A stretch of 64,000 nucleotides of DNA, taken from assembly GCA_019745075.1 (NCBI GenBank), contig JAIETR010000034.1:32104-96103 (forward strand), in the 5' to 3' direction. The notes under the pieces were generated by a model. The model worked only from the letters and a program-made list of their open reading frames with translations. It was not told the origin of the DNA and made no database searches. Of the stretch, positions 54,572 through 63,989 are shown one piece after another; position 1 is the stretch's first letter; every line of letters begins with the position of its first letter. The position numbers and the translations under genes were made by a program. The stretch comes from Qipengyuania sp. Its GTDB lineage: Bacteria > Pseudomonadota > Alphaproteobacteria > Sphingomonadales > Sphingomonadaceae.

Positions 54572-55840
54572 TCACTTGATGCTTTTCGTTACGTGACGTC
54601 CGCGAGTTGCCATCTTTTCAATAACTTGATTAACCAGTTCATCGTTTCCGCTGATTTTGAAGTCAGTTCCATCTCCACTGGCGGTGAGCGTAAGAATGCC
54701 CTTGGGGTTGAGCTTCACCGCCTTATCAAACCGTTTTTTCGCTGAACCGCTGGCGATCAATTCTGAGGAAAAGCCCGCGTCCCGAATTGCTGAGTTAGCA
54801 GCAAAGCCCTGCCAAATGCGATTATCCGATTCGACTACGATCGCGAGATCGAGGCCCCGCTTCTCGCAATCGACCAACATCGCCAGCCGCTCGATCCCCG
54901 CCGCCCAACCCACAGCTGGCGTGGGCGGACCACCCAGGCTCTCCATCAGCCCATCGTAGCGACCACCGCCGAGCACGGTGCTCTGGCTGCCGAGCGCGGC
55001 GGCGGCGGCGCTGCCCTCGTCGGGCACGAATTCGAAGGCGGTGTGGCGGTAGTAGTCGAGGCCGCGGACCAGGCTTTCGGCGCGCGCCCATTTCACGCCG
55101 GCGGCGTCGAGGCCGGTCGTGACGCTCTCGAAGAAGCGCAGCGCCTCGTCGGACAGGAACCGGTCGATCTTGGGCGCATCGGCGACGAAGCGGCGGTCGC
55201 GCGGGTCCTTGCTGTCGAGGATGCGCAGCGGGTTTTTTTCGAGCCGCTCCCGCGAGTCTTCGGACAGCTCGCCCGCTACCCCCCGGAAGTGCCCGACCAG
55301 CGCGGCGCGCCAGGCCTCGCGGCTGCCGGCGTCGCCGAGCGTGTTCAGCTGGAGGGTCACGCCCTCGATCCCCAGTTCGCGTAGCAGCTGGTCGGCGAGC
55401 GCGAGCAGCTCGACATCGGCCTGTGGCTCGGCGGCGCCGACGATCTCGGCGTCCAATTGGTGGAACTGGCGGTAGCGGCCCTTCTGCGGGCGCTCGTAGC
55501 GGAACAGCGGGCCGTGAGTCGCGAGCTTGACCGGCGCGTGCTGCCGCCAGCCGTTGGTGAGATAGGCGCGCGCCATTCCGGCGGTGAATTCGGGGCGCAG
55601 CGTCAGGCTCTCGCCGCCGCGATCCTCGAACGAATACATCTCCTTCGACACCACATCGGTGGTCTCGCCGATGGCGCGGCCGAACACCTCGGTGCGCTCG
55701 AACACCGGCATTTCGACGCGGCGGAAGCGGTAGAGTTTGCGAACGCGCTCGAAGGTTTCGACCACGAAGGCGAAAGCCTCCGCCTCGGCGCCGAAGATGT
55801 CCTGCGTGCCGCGGATAGCCTGGGGGGTTTTGGCGGTCAT
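54572..55840 (-). CDS. hisS: Histidyl-tRNA synthetase
   Basis: The 422-residue class II synthetase has motif 2 '[23 protein letters not shown]' (about 113-135), the histidine-binding '[12 protein letters not shown]' (about 260-271), and motif 3 '[12 protein letters not shown]'. The C-terminal anticodon-binding part (about residues 330-422) has clearly lower G+C (roughly 40% in 54601-54660 by eye versus more than 70% upstream), so the gene may be mosaic. It is otherwise complete. Confidence 0.93.
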   Translation of the reverse strand: MTAKTPQAIRGTQDIFGAEAEAFAFVVETFERVRKLYRFRRVEMPVFERTEVFGRAIGETTDVVSKEMYSFEDRGGESLTLRPEFTAGMARAYLTNGWRQHAPVKLATHGPLFRYERPQKGRYRQFHQLDAEIVGAAEPQADVELLALADQLLRELGIEGVTLQLNTLGDAGSREAWRAALVGHFRGVAGELSEDSRERLEKNPLRILDSKDPRDRRFVADAPKIDRFLSDEALRFFESVTTGLDAAGVKWARAESLVRGLDYYRHTAFEFVPDEGSAAAAALGSQSTVLGGGRYDGLMESLGGPPTPAVGWAAGIERLAMLVDCEKRGLDLAIVVESDNRIWQGFAANSAIRDAGFSSELIASGSAKKRFDKAVKLNPKGILTLTASGDGTDFKISGNDELVNQVIEKMATRGRHVTKSIK

Positions 55841-55881
55841 TGCGAGTGGGTCCCTAATGCATGATCCCCAGTAACAAAACC

Positions 55882-55958
55882 CGCTCGTGCCGAGCTTGTC
55901 GAAGCACGCGGGCGGGACGGTTGCGCCAATCGTCCTTCGACAGGCTCAGGACGAGCGG
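55882..55958. repeat. Palindromic repeat (TTCGACAGGCTCAGG family)
   Basis: CGCTCGTGCCGAGCTTGTCG and CTTCGACAGGCTCAGGACG are near-reverse complements across 55882-55958, between hisS and the M61 gene. A related element occurs at 61473-61552. The motif is typical of sphingomonad dispersed repeats. Confidence 0.75.
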
Positions 55959-56007
55959 ATGTGGGTCTACTTGCCAACCCTCGTTCCCGCCGCCAGAACC
56001 CGCCGCC

Positions 56008-57948
56008 ATGTCGCATCGCACCATCGCGCTTCTGGCGCTCACCGCTGCTTGTCTCTCCCAGCCACTCGCCGCCCAGGTCGAGCCCTCCGCCCCGGTCCAG
56101 CACGCGCTGCCCGCCGCCGCGCCGCTGCCCAGCGACACGCCCTGGCCGGGCGGGCCGATGACGCTCGCCATCGACGCCAGCGACACCCGCCGCGCGCTCT
56201 ATCGCGTCACCCAGACGATCCCCGTGCCCGCGGGCATGACCACGCTGACCCTGCTCTATCCCGAATGGCTGCCCGGCAACCATGCCGCGCGCGGGCCGAT
56301 CGGCCTGGTCTCCGACATCCGCTTCACCGCGAATGGCCGCCCGCTCGCCTGGCGGCGCAATCCGCTCGATGTCCATCGGTTCGATGTGACCGTGCCCGCC
56401 GGCGCGCGCGAGGTGACAGCCGCCTTCGTCCACACCAGCCCGCTGGCCACTGCCGAGGGGCGGGTGACGATGACGCAGGAGATGCTCAACCTCCAGTGGG
56501 AGAAGATGAGCCTCTATCCCGCGGGGCACTATACCCGCCGCATCGCGGTGCGTCCGCGCGTCAAATTCCCCGACGGCTGGCAAGTGTATACCGCACTCGA
56601 CGGCAAGCGCGCGGTTGGCGACACGGTCAGCTGGGACCCGGTGGATTATCAGACGCTGGTCGATTCGCCGATCTTCGCCGGCAAGTATGCGAAGGACTGG
56701 GCGATCGGCCGCGACTACAAGCTCGACGTGGTGGCGGACAAGCCGAGCCAGCTCGCGATCGGGCCCGAGCATTTGAAGACCTTCTCGAACCTCGTCGCCG
56801 AGACCGATGTGCTGTTCGGCGGGCGGCCCTTCGACCATTACGATTTCCTGCTCGCGCTGACCGACCGGATGGGCGGGATCGGGCTCGAGCACCAGCGTTC
56901 GAGCGAAAACCAGTGGGAACCCGACAGCATCGTCAAATGGGACGAGATGGATTGGGACCACAATGTCGTCGCGCACGAGCTGGTCCACGCCTGGAACGGC
57001 AAGTACCGCCGGCCCGAGGGGCTGTGGACCGCCGATTTCCGCATCCCGATGCAGAACAGCCTGTTGTGGGTGTATGAGGGGCAGACGCAGTTCTGGGGCT
57101 GGGTGCTGGCCGCGCGTTCGGGGTTGCAGAAGAAGGAGACCGTGCTCGGCATGTTCGCCGCCGCCGCCGCGACCTATTCGGAAGGCCAGCCGGGCCGCGA
57201 ATGGCGCAGTGTCGAGGACACCACCAACGATCCGATCATCGCCGCACGGCGCCCGATTCCCTACAGCTCGCTCCAGCGCAGCGAGGATTATTACGTCGAG
57301 GGCGCTCTGGTTTGGCTCGAGGCCGACCAGATCATCCGCAAGGGCACCGGCGGCGCGAAGGGCCTCGACGATTTCGCGCGCGCGTTCTTCAGCGCCACGC
57401 CGGGCGACCTCGGCCAGCGGACCTATGATTTCGCCGAGGTGGTGCGCACGCTGAACGGCGTCCATCCCCACGACTGGGCGAGCTTCCTCGACACGCGGCT
57501 GCGCCAGCCGAACCAGCCCTCGCCGCTCGCGGGGCTCATGGCGGCGGGGTACCGGCTGGTGTGGAAGGACACGCCCAATCCTTACGACAAGGGCCGTTAC
57601 GACCACGGCAAGACGGTCAACCTCACCTATTCGCTGGGCCTCGCCCTCGACAACACCGGCAAGGTGACTTCCACGCTGTGGGACGGTCCGGCCTTCGACT
57701 CCGGCATCGTCAACGGCGCGCAGGTCGTCGCGGTCAACGGCGAGGCCTATTCGAAGGACGTGCTGACCCAGGCGATCGCGGCCGCGAAGGGCGGGCGCAC
57801 GCCGATCCAGCTGCTGGTCAAGCGCGGCGAGCGCTACGATACGGTGCCGGTCGCCTACTACGGCGGACTGCGCTGGCCCTGGCTCGAGCCGGTGGCCGCG
57901 GGCGAGCGCGGTCTGGACCGCCTGCTCGCGCCGCGCGCGCCGCGCTGA
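56008..57948 (+). CDS. M61-family peptidase (glycyl aminopeptidase-like) with PDZ domain
   Basis: The 646-residue secreted protein has a signal peptide (1-23), an N-terminal beta domain, the zinc motif HELVH (about 327-331, 'VVAHELVHAWNGKYRRPEG') and a C-terminal PDZ-like domain (about 540-620). The M61 family includes the Sphingomonas glycyl aminopeptidase. ATG 56008 is chosen because the signal peptide starts there; the frame upstream translates the repeat at 55882. Confidence 0.9.
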   Translation: MSHRTIALLALTAACLSQPLAAQVEPSAPVQHALPAAAPLPSDTPWPGGPMTLAIDASDTRRALYRVTQTIPVPAGMTTLTLLYPEWLPGNHAARGPIGLVSDIRFTANGRPLAWRRNPLDVHRFDVTVPAGAREVTAAFVHTSPLATAEGRVTMTQEMLNLQWEKMSLYPAGHYTRRIAVRPRVKFPDGWQVYTALDGKRAVGDTVSWDPVDYQTLVDSPIFAGKYAKDWAIGRDYKLDVVADKPSQLAIGPEHLKTFSNLVAETDVLFGGRPFDHYDFLLALTDRMGGIGLEHQRSSENQWEPDSIVKWDEMDWDHNVVAHELVHAWNGKYRRPEGLWTADFRIPMQNSLLWVYEGQTQFWGWVLAARSGLQKKETVLGMFAAAAATYSEGQPGREWRSVEDTTNDPIIAARRPIPYSSLQRSEDYYVEGALVWLEADQIIRKGTGGAKGLDDFARAFFSATPGDLGQRTYDFAEVVRTLNGVHPHDWASFLDTRLRQPNQPSPLAGLMAAGYRLVWKDTPNPYDKGRYDHGKTVNLTYSLGLALDNTGKVTSTLWDGPAFDSGIVNGAQVVAVNGEAYSKDVLTQAIAAAKGGRTPIQLLVKRGERYDTVPVAYYGGLRWPWLEPVAAGERGLDRLLAPRAPR

Positions 57949-57997
57949 CGCTCAACGCTGTTGCAGTGCAGCATGAGCGGGTCTAAGGGCGCGCGCC

Positions 57998-58534
57998 ATG
58001 CAGATCGACAAGATTCCCGTGGGCGACAATCCGCCCGACAGCCTCAATGTCATCATCGAGGTCCCCGTCGGCGGCGAGCCCGTGAAATACGAGTTCGACA
58101 AGGCCAGCGGCGCGCTGTTCGTGGATCGCATCCTCCACACGCCGATGCGCTATCCGGCGAACTACGGCTTCGTGCCGCACACGCTGTCCGACGACGGCGA
58201 CCCGATCGACGCGCTGGTGATCAGCCGCAGTCCGTTCATTCCCGGCTGCGTGGTGCGCGCGCGCCCGATCGGCGTGCTCCATCTCGAGGACGAGCACGGC
58301 GGCGACGAGAAGCTCATCTGCGTGCCGGTCGATTCGACCTTCCCCTATTATTCGGACATCGGCGAGCAGAAGGACCTGCCCTCGATCGTGCTCCAGCAGA
58401 TCGAGCACTTCTTCACCCATTACAAAGACCTGGAGGTCGAGAAGTGGGTCCGAGTGGGCAAATGGGGTGACGCCGAGGAGGCCAAGCGGCTGATCCGCGA
58501 GGCCATCGAACGCTACCGGGCCAACACGGCCTAA
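57998..58534 (+). CDS. ppa: Inorganic pyrophosphatase
   Basis: The 178-residue soluble family I enzyme hydrolyses pyrophosphate. It has the metal-binding DGDPIDALV (about 66-74) and '[30 protein letters not shown]'. It ends three bases from the convergent pmbA stop. Its own promoter lies in the 49-bp gap after the M61 gene, or it is co-transcribed with it. Confidence 0.95.
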   Translation: MQIDKIPVGDNPPDSLNVIIEVPVGGEPVKYEFDKASGALFVDRILHTPMRYPANYGFVPHTLSDDGDPIDALVISRSPFIPGCVVRARPIGVLHLEDEHGGDEKLICVPVDSTFPYYSDIGEQKDLPSIVLQQIEHFFTHYKDLEVEKWVRVGKWGDAEEAKRLIREAIERYRANTA

Positions 58535-58537
58535 GCG

Positions 58538-59881
58538 CTAGGCGCTCGCCACCATCATCCCCTCGATCCGGAGCGTCGGGACGTTGACCGCGCGGTGGAA
58601 GGCCAGGTCATCGGCGGGTGTCAGGGCCCGGAACATCGCCAGCAGATTGCCGGCGATGGTGATCTCCGCGACCGGCCCGGCGCGTTCGCCGTTCACGATC
58701 CGGAAGCCCGCCGCGCCGCGGCTGTAATCGCCGGTCACCAGGTTCACGCCCTGGCCGAACAGGTCGGTGACATAGAGCCCGTCGGCGATGTCGGCCATCA
58801 GCGCCTCGGGCGACAGATCGCCCGGCTCCATGTGGACATTGCTGGTGGCGACCCCCGGCGCGCCGCCGCCACGGGCGGCATGGCCGGTCAGCGCAACGCC
58901 CAGCTGGCGCGCCGCCGCGGCATTGGTCAGCCAGCCGAAGATGCGCCCGTCCTCGACCAGCGCGCGCTCGGTGGTGGCGAGACCCTCGCCGTCCACCGCG
59001 CGCGAGGCGAGGCCGCGCCGGCGGAGCGGGTTCTCGACGACGCGGATCGAGGAATCGAGCAGCGCCTCCTCCTCGTGGCCGAGCAGGAAGCTGGTCTTGC
59101 GCGCCGCGGCGCCGCCGCTCATCGCGCCGAGCAGATGGCCCAGGAGACCGCTGCCGACGCGCGGATCGAACACCACCGGCATCGGGCGGCTCGGCATCGC
59201 TCCGGGGCCGACCCGTGCCACCGCGCGCTCGCCCGCCTCGCGCCCGATCTCCTCGGGCGAGGGCAGGTCGCCCGCATGGCGCGCGCTGCGCCAGGCGTGG
59301 TCGGTCTGCATCCGCGAGCCTTCGCCCGCGATCACGCTGGCGGAGAGCGAGTGGCCGGTCGCCGCGGTCGCGCGCGCCACGCCGTGCGAGGTCGCGAGGG
59401 CGCCGACCGTGCGCGAGGCGCTCGCGCCGCCGCCGTTGGAATTGGTGACGCCCGCCACCGCGCGCGCCGCGTCCTCGCAGGCGGCCGCCCAATCGCGCAA
59501 GTGCCCCGGGCTTGGCTCGACCGGATCGGCGAGATCGAGATCGGGCTCCTCGCCGCGGAACAGCAGTCCCTCGGGGGCCAGCCCGGCATAGCGATCTTCG
59601 GGCGCGCGCCGCGCCATTTCGACCGCGCGCTCGGCCAGCACCGCGAACGAGTCCTGCGAAAAGTCGCTGGTCTGGATCGTGGCGGAGCGCTGGCCGACGA
59701 AGACGCGCAGGCCCACGCTCTCGCTTTCCGATCGCGACACGTCCTCGAGCCGTCCGAGGCGAATGGAGACGCTTTCGGAGGATTCGCCGCGCATCGCCGC
59801 GTCGGCCGCATCCGCGCCCCTTCGGCGCGCGAGCGCCACGAGTTCCTGGCAGCGCGCGAGCGCTCCGTCCTTGTCGATCAT
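58538..59881 (-). CDS. pmbA: TldD/PmbA-family peptidase subunit (PmbA/TldE)
   Basis: The 447-residue protein is the TldE/PmbA half of the TldD-TldE protease that trims modified peptides and acts on antitoxins. Its pattern 'GLRVFVGQRSATIQTSDFS' and 'MEPGDLSPEALMADIADGLYVTD' is PmbA-like. TldE itself lacks the zinc motif of TldD, consistent with no HExxxH here. tldD is not in the window. Confidence 0.88.
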   Translation of the reverse strand: MIDKDGALARCQELVALARRRGADAADAAMRGESSESVSIRLGRLEDVSRSESESVGLRVFVGQRSATIQTSDFSQDSFAVLAERAVEMARRAPEDRYAGLAPEGLLFRGEEPDLDLADPVEPSPGHLRDWAAACEDAARAVAGVTNSNGGGASASRTVGALATSHGVARATAATGHSLSASVIAGEGSRMQTDHAWRSARHAGDLPSPEEIGREAGERAVARVGPGAMPSRPMPVVFDPRVGSGLLGHLLGAMSGGAAARKTSFLLGHEEEALLDSSIRVVENPLRRRGLASRAVDGEGLATTERALVEDGRIFGWLTNAAAARQLGVALTGHAARGGGAPGVATSNVHMEPGDLSPEALMADIADGLYVTDLFGQGVNLVTGDYSRGAAGFRIVNGERAGPVAEITIAGNLLAMFRALTPADDLAFHRAVNVPTLRIEGMMVASA

Positions 59882-60063
59882 GCGGCGCGATGTAGGGAGG
59901 GCGTGAAGACCGGTAAACGGGCAATTTCGAACGCGAAAGCGTTCGCAAGCATGTCCTGAGCGGCTGGCTTGCCAGCCAGCCGAAGGGGCCGAACGGCCGC
60001 CCGGAGCGCTTTGCGCGGAGGATAGCCAAAGCCGCGGAGCGGCTGCCGGCGCTTGAGGCTAAA

Positions 60064-60441
60064 TCACGCCATCGCCCTGAACAGCAGGGTCAGCGCGAAG
60101 GGCAGACCGATCGCGACCAGCCACAGCAGGATCCGGTCGCGACGGTAGGCGCTGGCGAGCGCCCGGTCGTGCGCGTCGCTCTCCGACAGGTCGCGCCAGC
60201 GCTTGTCGAGCTTGTGGCAGGCCGGAATGATGGCGACCACGAGGATGATCAGGCAAACCATCGCCAATGAGCGCAGCCCGGTTTCCCGGATCGCCTCCAC
60301 GGTCAGGAAGATCTGCAGGCCGGTGTAGACAATGAGCGCATAGGCGACATTGTCGCTCATCGCCTTGCGCCAGTCGACCGCCTTGCCTCCCACCGCCTCG
60401 GTGACGGCCGGCCGTTCCGAAATTCCGTCGAGCGCCTTCAT
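60064..60441 (-). CDS. Hypothetical membrane protein
   Basis: The 125-residue protein has three hydrophobic segments (about 33-52, 57-76 and 104-122) and a charged loop 'HKLDKRWRDLSESDAHDRALASAYRRDR'. The fold pattern resembles small DUF-type membrane proteins of sphingomonads. No function is recognised. It is divergent from lptB (197 bp between starts); the 60442-60638 gap holds both promoters. Confidence 0.65.
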   Translation of the reverse strand: MKALDGISERPAVTEAVGGKAVDWRKAMSDNVAYALIVYTGLQIFLTVEAIRETGLRSLAMVCLIILVVAIIPACHKLDKRWRDLSESDAHDRALASAYRRDRILLWLVAIGLPFALTLLFRAMA

Positions 60442-60638
60442 CCGCGCTGCTCCCCGTTTATCCTGTCCCGCGCCGGTTATACTCTCTCGGCCCGGCGGGA
60501 GGCAAGAGCGGCGGGAGAGTGGCGTCCCGTCCCAGGACGCGCTGCGGCCGGCGCTATGCACAAATCCTGCCAATCGCGCCTGGCGAGCGACCAAGAGACT
60601 TTTCGTCGGGGCCAGGAATGCTACAGGGGCGGCCGACC

Positions 60639-61454
60639 ATGGCCGATCACGCCTCCACGCTTCACGGCGCCGCCGAACTGGCCGAGCATGCCGCCGCCCC
60701 TCTGGCAACCGGGGCCGCGCCGCCGATTCCGCAGGGCGGGCTCGAGGTGATCTCGATCGCCAAGAGCTACGACAAGCGGCAGGTGCTTTCCGACATTTCG
60801 CTGACGGTGGGCAAGGGCGAGGTGCTCGGCCTTCTGGGTCCGAACGGCGCGGGCAAGACGACCTGCTTCTATTCGATCATGGGGCTGGTGAAGCCCGATT
60901 CGGGCCGCATCCTGATGGACGGGATGGAGGTCACCAGGCTGCCGATGTACCGCCGCGCGATCCTGGGCCTCGGCTATCTGCCGCAGGAAACCAGCATCTT
61001 TCGCGGCATGACGGTGGAGCAGAACATCAACTGCGTGCTCGAGATGGTCGAGCCCGACGGCGATGTGCGCGCTGCCGAGCTCAACCGCCTGCTCGACGAA
61101 TTCGGCCTGCAACGGCTACGCACCAGCCCTGCAATGGCCTTGTCGGGCGGTGAGCGCCGCCGCGCCGAGATCGCCCGCGCGCTCGCCGCCAAGCCCTCGA
61201 TCATGCTCCTCGACGAGCCTTTCGCGGGCATCGACCCGCTGTCGATCAACGACATCCGCGATCTGGTGAAGGATCTGAGGACTCGCGGGATCGGCGTTCT
61301 GATCACCGACCACAATGTGCGCGAGACGCTGGAGATCGTCGACCGCGCCTGCATCATCTACGGCGGGCAGGTGCTGTTCGCCGGCACCCCCGAGGCGCTG
61401 GTCGCCGACGAGAACGTGCGGCGGCTCTATCTGGGCGAGGAATTCACGCTGTGA
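60639..61454 (+). CDS. lptB: LPS export ABC transporter ATP-binding protein
   Basis: The 271-residue ATPase has Walker A GPNGAGKTT (about 80-88), signature LSGGERRRAEIARAL, Walker B 'SIMLLDEPFAGIDPLS' and the H-loop 'ITDHNVRETLEI', the LptB pattern. It drives transport of LPS out of the inner membrane with LptF/G. The N-terminal 35-residue extension is unusual. ATG 60639 is preferred to 60618, whose AGGA is too close. Confidence 0.93.
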   Translation: MADHASTLHGAAELAEHAAAPLATGAAPPIPQGGLEVISIAKSYDKRQVLSDISLTVGKGEVLGLLGPNGAGKTTCFYSIMGLVKPDSGRILMDGMEVTRLPMYRRAILGLGYLPQETSIFRGMTVEQNINCVLEMVEPDGDVRAAELNRLLDEFGLQRLRTSPAMALSGGERRRAEIARALAAKPSIMLLDEPFAGIDPLSINDIRDLVKDLRTRGIGVLITDHNVRETLEIVDRACIIYGGQVLFAGTPEALVADENVRRLYLGEEFTL

Positions 61455-61472
61455 TGCGGCGTAGTGGCTGGG

Positions 61473-61552
61473 CCTTCGACAAGCTCAGGCTGAGCGGATC
61501 TTTGGTTTGTGCGGCATCTTCCACACCCGCGCGTCCTGAGCCTGTCGAAGGA
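61473..61552. repeat. Palindromic repeat upstream of rpoN (TTCGACA-GCTCAGG family)
   Basis: CCTTCGACAAGCTCAGGC (61473-61490) and GTCCTGAGCCTGTCGAAGG (about 61533-61551) are reverse complements with few mismatches. The element sits 24 bp before the rpoN ATG, so it may affect rpoN expression. Confidence 0.75.
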
Positions 61553-61575
61553 CGCGCGCCGAGGTAGCCTCGCGC

Positions 61576-63036
61576 ATGGCCCTGGGTCCGCGCCTCGAAA
61601 TCCGCCAGTCGCAGTCGCTGGTGATGACGCCGCGGCTCCAGCAGGCGATCAAGCTGCTGGCGCTGTCCAACCTCGAACTCGAAACCCACATCGCCGAGGC
61701 GCTGGAGGCCAATCCGCTGCTCGAGGTCGGGGAGGTTTCGCGCGAGGCTGGCGAGGAGATCGCGCTGCCAGGCGAGCGGGAGAGCGCCCCGCTGATGGAC
61801 AGCGCCGGCGGCGAGGAGGCGCCGCTCGATGTCGAAGCCAGCGCGCTCGACCCCGAGGCCGCGCCGGGCGATGCGGACTGGGGCCGAGCCGCCGATTCCG
61901 GTGGCTTCGACAGCGAACTGCCCGATTTCGAGAATCGTCAAGGCGAGGGTCCGACACTGGCGGAGCACCTGCTCGACCAGATCGGGGCGGCGGCGCGCGA
62001 CACGCGCGAGGCGCTGGTGGCGGCGCGGCTGGTCGGCGAAATCGACGAGGCCGGCTATTTCATCGGCGATATCCCCGCGCTGGCGGGCGAACTCGCCGCG
62101 CCCCGTGCCGAAGTCGAGCGCGGGCTGGCGCTGATCCAGAGTCTCGATCCCACCGGCGTCGGGGCGCGCGGCCTGGCCGAGTGCCTCGCGCTACAGGCGC
62201 GCGAAGCCGATCGTTACGATCCCTGCATGGCGCGGCTGATCGACAATCTCGAGGCGCTGGCCAAGGGCGAGATCGCGCGATTGAAGCGTCTCTGCGACGT
62301 CGACGACGAGGATTTCGCCGACATGCTCGCCGAGCTGCGCGGCTACGATCCCAAGCCGGGCCTGAAGTTCGGCGGCGGCGGCGAGGCGGCGGTGGTGCCC
62401 GACGTGCTGGTCATGCCCGGCAAGGACGGGGGCTGGACGATCGCGCTCAACGAGGACAGCCTGCCGCGGCTGGTGGTCAACCGCGCCTACTACCTCGAAC
62501 TGAAGGGCGGCTGCACCGACCGCAAGAGCCGGGCCTGGCTGGGCGAGCAACTGGGCGAGGCCAACTGGCTGATCCGGGCGCTCGACCAGCGGGCGCGCAC
62601 GATCCTCAAAGTGGCGAGCGAGATCGTGAAGCGCCAGGCGGGCTTCTTCCGCGAGGGTGTGACCGCGATGAAGCCGCTGATCCTGCGCGACGTGGCCGAG
62701 GCGATCGAGATGCACGAGAGCACCGTCAGCCGTGTCACCAGCAACAAATACCTCGCCTGCCCGCGCGGCACCTTCGAGATGAAGTACTTTTTTTCGAGTG
62801 GCGTCGCCGCGGCCGACGGCGAAGGAGCCAGCTCCGAGGCGGTCAAGGCGCGCATCCGAGCTCTGGTCGAGAAAGAGGACGCGAAGGCCGTCCTTTCCGA
62901 CGAAGCGCTGGTGGCGCTGCTCAAAGCCGATGGCTTCGATCTCGCCCGGCGCACCGTCGCCAAGTACCGCGAGGCGATCGGCATCGGTTCCTCCGCCGAA
63001 CGGCGCCGGGCGAAGAGGCTGGCTGGGGTGCGATGA
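61576..63036 (+). CDS. rpoN: RNA polymerase sigma-54 factor
   Basis: The 486-residue sigma factor has the region I activator-binding start '[22 protein letters not shown]' (about 7-28), an acidic linker (about 50-125), the core-binding domain and the RpoN box [10 protein letters not shown] (about 460-469). It directs transcription at -24/-12 promoters. lptB-rpoN adjacency is common in proteobacteria. Confidence 0.95.
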   Translation: MALGPRLEIRQSQSLVMTPRLQQAIKLLALSNLELETHIAEALEANPLLEVGEVSREAGEEIALPGERESAPLMDSAGGEEAPLDVEASALDPEAAPGDADWGRAADSGGFDSELPDFENRQGEGPTLAEHLLDQIGAAARDTREALVAARLVGEIDEAGYFIGDIPALAGELAAPRAEVERGLALIQSLDPTGVGARGLAECLALQAREADRYDPCMARLIDNLEALAKGEIARLKRLCDVDDEDFADMLAELRGYDPKPGLKFGGGGEAAVVPDVLVMPGKDGGWTIALNEDSLPRLVVNRAYYLELKGGCTDRKSRAWLGEQLGEANWLIRALDQRARTILKVASEIVKRQAGFFREGVTAMKPLILRDVAEAIEMHESTVSRVTSNKYLACPRGTFEMKYFFSSGVAAADGEGASSEAVKARIRALVEKEDAKAVLSDEALVALLKADGFDLARRTVAKYREAIGIGSSAERRRAKRLAGVR

Positions 63037-63047
63037 GCTTGGCGCCG

Positions 63048-63141
63048 GTATCTCGACCACGGACTGCGTCCTCCGCTCGATACGAACGGACTTTCTTTCA
63101 TCCTGACGTCTCCGTTCGTGTCGAGCGAAGTCGAGACACTC
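63048..63141. repeat. Palindromic repeat upstream of ctrA (CGTTCGTGTCGAGCG family)
   Basis: The left arm GTATCTCGACCACGGACT (from 63048) with CCGCTCGATACGAACGG is mirrored by CCGTTCGTGTCGAGCG and AAGTCGAGACAC (63111-63138). It is the same family as the repeat in prmC at 52823-52911 and lies between rpoN and ctrA, before the regulatory sites. Confidence 0.75.
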
Positions 63142-63156
63142 CGTGCAAACGCAGGG

Positions 63157-63161
63157 GATTC
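63157..63161. promoter_or_regulatory. GANTC site (CcrM methylation) in the ctrA upstream region
   Basis: GATTC occurs 133 bp before the ctrA ATG. In Caulobacter, methylation of a GANTC site at the ctrA promoter times its transcription. One such site in 250 bp could be by chance. Confidence 0.35.
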
Positions 63162-63189
63162 CCTCGGAACGAAGAAAAAGTTAACGCGG

Positions 63190-63204
63190 TTTACCACGTG
63201 TTAA
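63190..63204. promoter_or_regulatory. CtrA-box-like sequence upstream of ctrA
   Basis: TTTA-N7-TTAA (63190-63204) matches the CtrA consensus TTAA-N7-TTAA at seven of eight positions. It is flanked by GTTAAC at 63180-63185 and 63200-63205, whose centres are 20 bp apart. It lies 89 bp before the ctrA ATG and suggests autoregulation. Confidence 0.5.
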
Positions 63205-63293
63205 CCTTTTCCGTTCAGAGGTTGGCGAGCGATAGGGACGCGGGGAGCCGACGGGGGTCGCCGCCACGCTGGGTTCAACGGGGGACTTCTCCA

Positions 63294-63989
63294 ATGCGTG
63301 TACTGTTGATCGAGGACGAGCCGACCACCGCCAAGGCGATCGAGCTGATGCTCACCACCGAAGGCTTCAACGTCTATTCGACCGATCTCGGCGAAGAGGG
63401 CCTGGATCTCGGCAAGCTCTACGATTACGACATCATCCTGCTCGATCTGAACCTGCCCGACATGCACGGGTATGACGTGCTCAAGAAGCTGCGCGTCGCC
63501 AAGGTGCAGACGCCCGTGCTGATCCTGTCGGGCATTTCGGAAATGGACAGCAAGATCCGCAGCTTCGGCTTCGGCGCCGACGACTATGTGACCAAGCCGT
63601 TCCACCGCGAGGAGCTGGTCGCCCGCATCCATGCCGTGGTGCGCCGTTCCAAGGGCCACAGCCAGTCGGTCATCCGCACCGGCAAGCTGGCGGTCAACCT
63701 CGACACCAAGACCGTGGAGGTCGATGGCGCCCGCGTGCACCTGACCGGCAAGGAATATGCCATGCTGGAGCTGCTTTCGCTCCGCAAGGGCACCACGCTG
63801 ACCAAGGAAATGTTCCTCAATCACCTTTATGGCGGGATGGACGAGCCCGAGCTCAAGATCATCGACGTCTTCATCTGCAAGCTGCGCAAGAAGCTGGCGC
63901 ATGCCTGCGGCGGCGAGAACTATATCGAAACCGTCTGGGGCCGCGGCTATGTGCTGCGCGATCCGGGCGAAGAAGCCGAAGCTGCCTGA
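63294..63989 (+). CDS. ctrA: Cell-cycle response regulator CtrA
   Basis: The 231-residue OmpR-type regulator has a receiver domain with phosphoacceptor D51 and K101, and a winged-helix DNA-binding domain (about 126-225; '[21 protein letters not shown]'). It is nearly identical in pattern to alphaproteobacterial CtrA, which controls DNA replication, flagella and division, or motility and gene transfer in sphingomonads. The ATG at 63294 starts MRVLLIEDE; the stop is 11 bases from the window end. Confidence 0.96.
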   Translation: MRVLLIEDEPTTAKAIELMLTTEGFNVYSTDLGEEGLDLGKLYDYDIILLDLNLPDMHGYDVLKKLRVAKVQTPVLILSGISEMDSKIRSFGFGADDYVTKPFHREELVARIHAVVRRSKGHSQSVIRTGKLAVNLDTKTVEVDGARVHLTGKEYAMLELLSLRKGTTLTKEMFLNHLYGGMDEPELKIIDVFICKLRKKLAHACGGENYIETVWGRGYVLRDPGEEAEAA

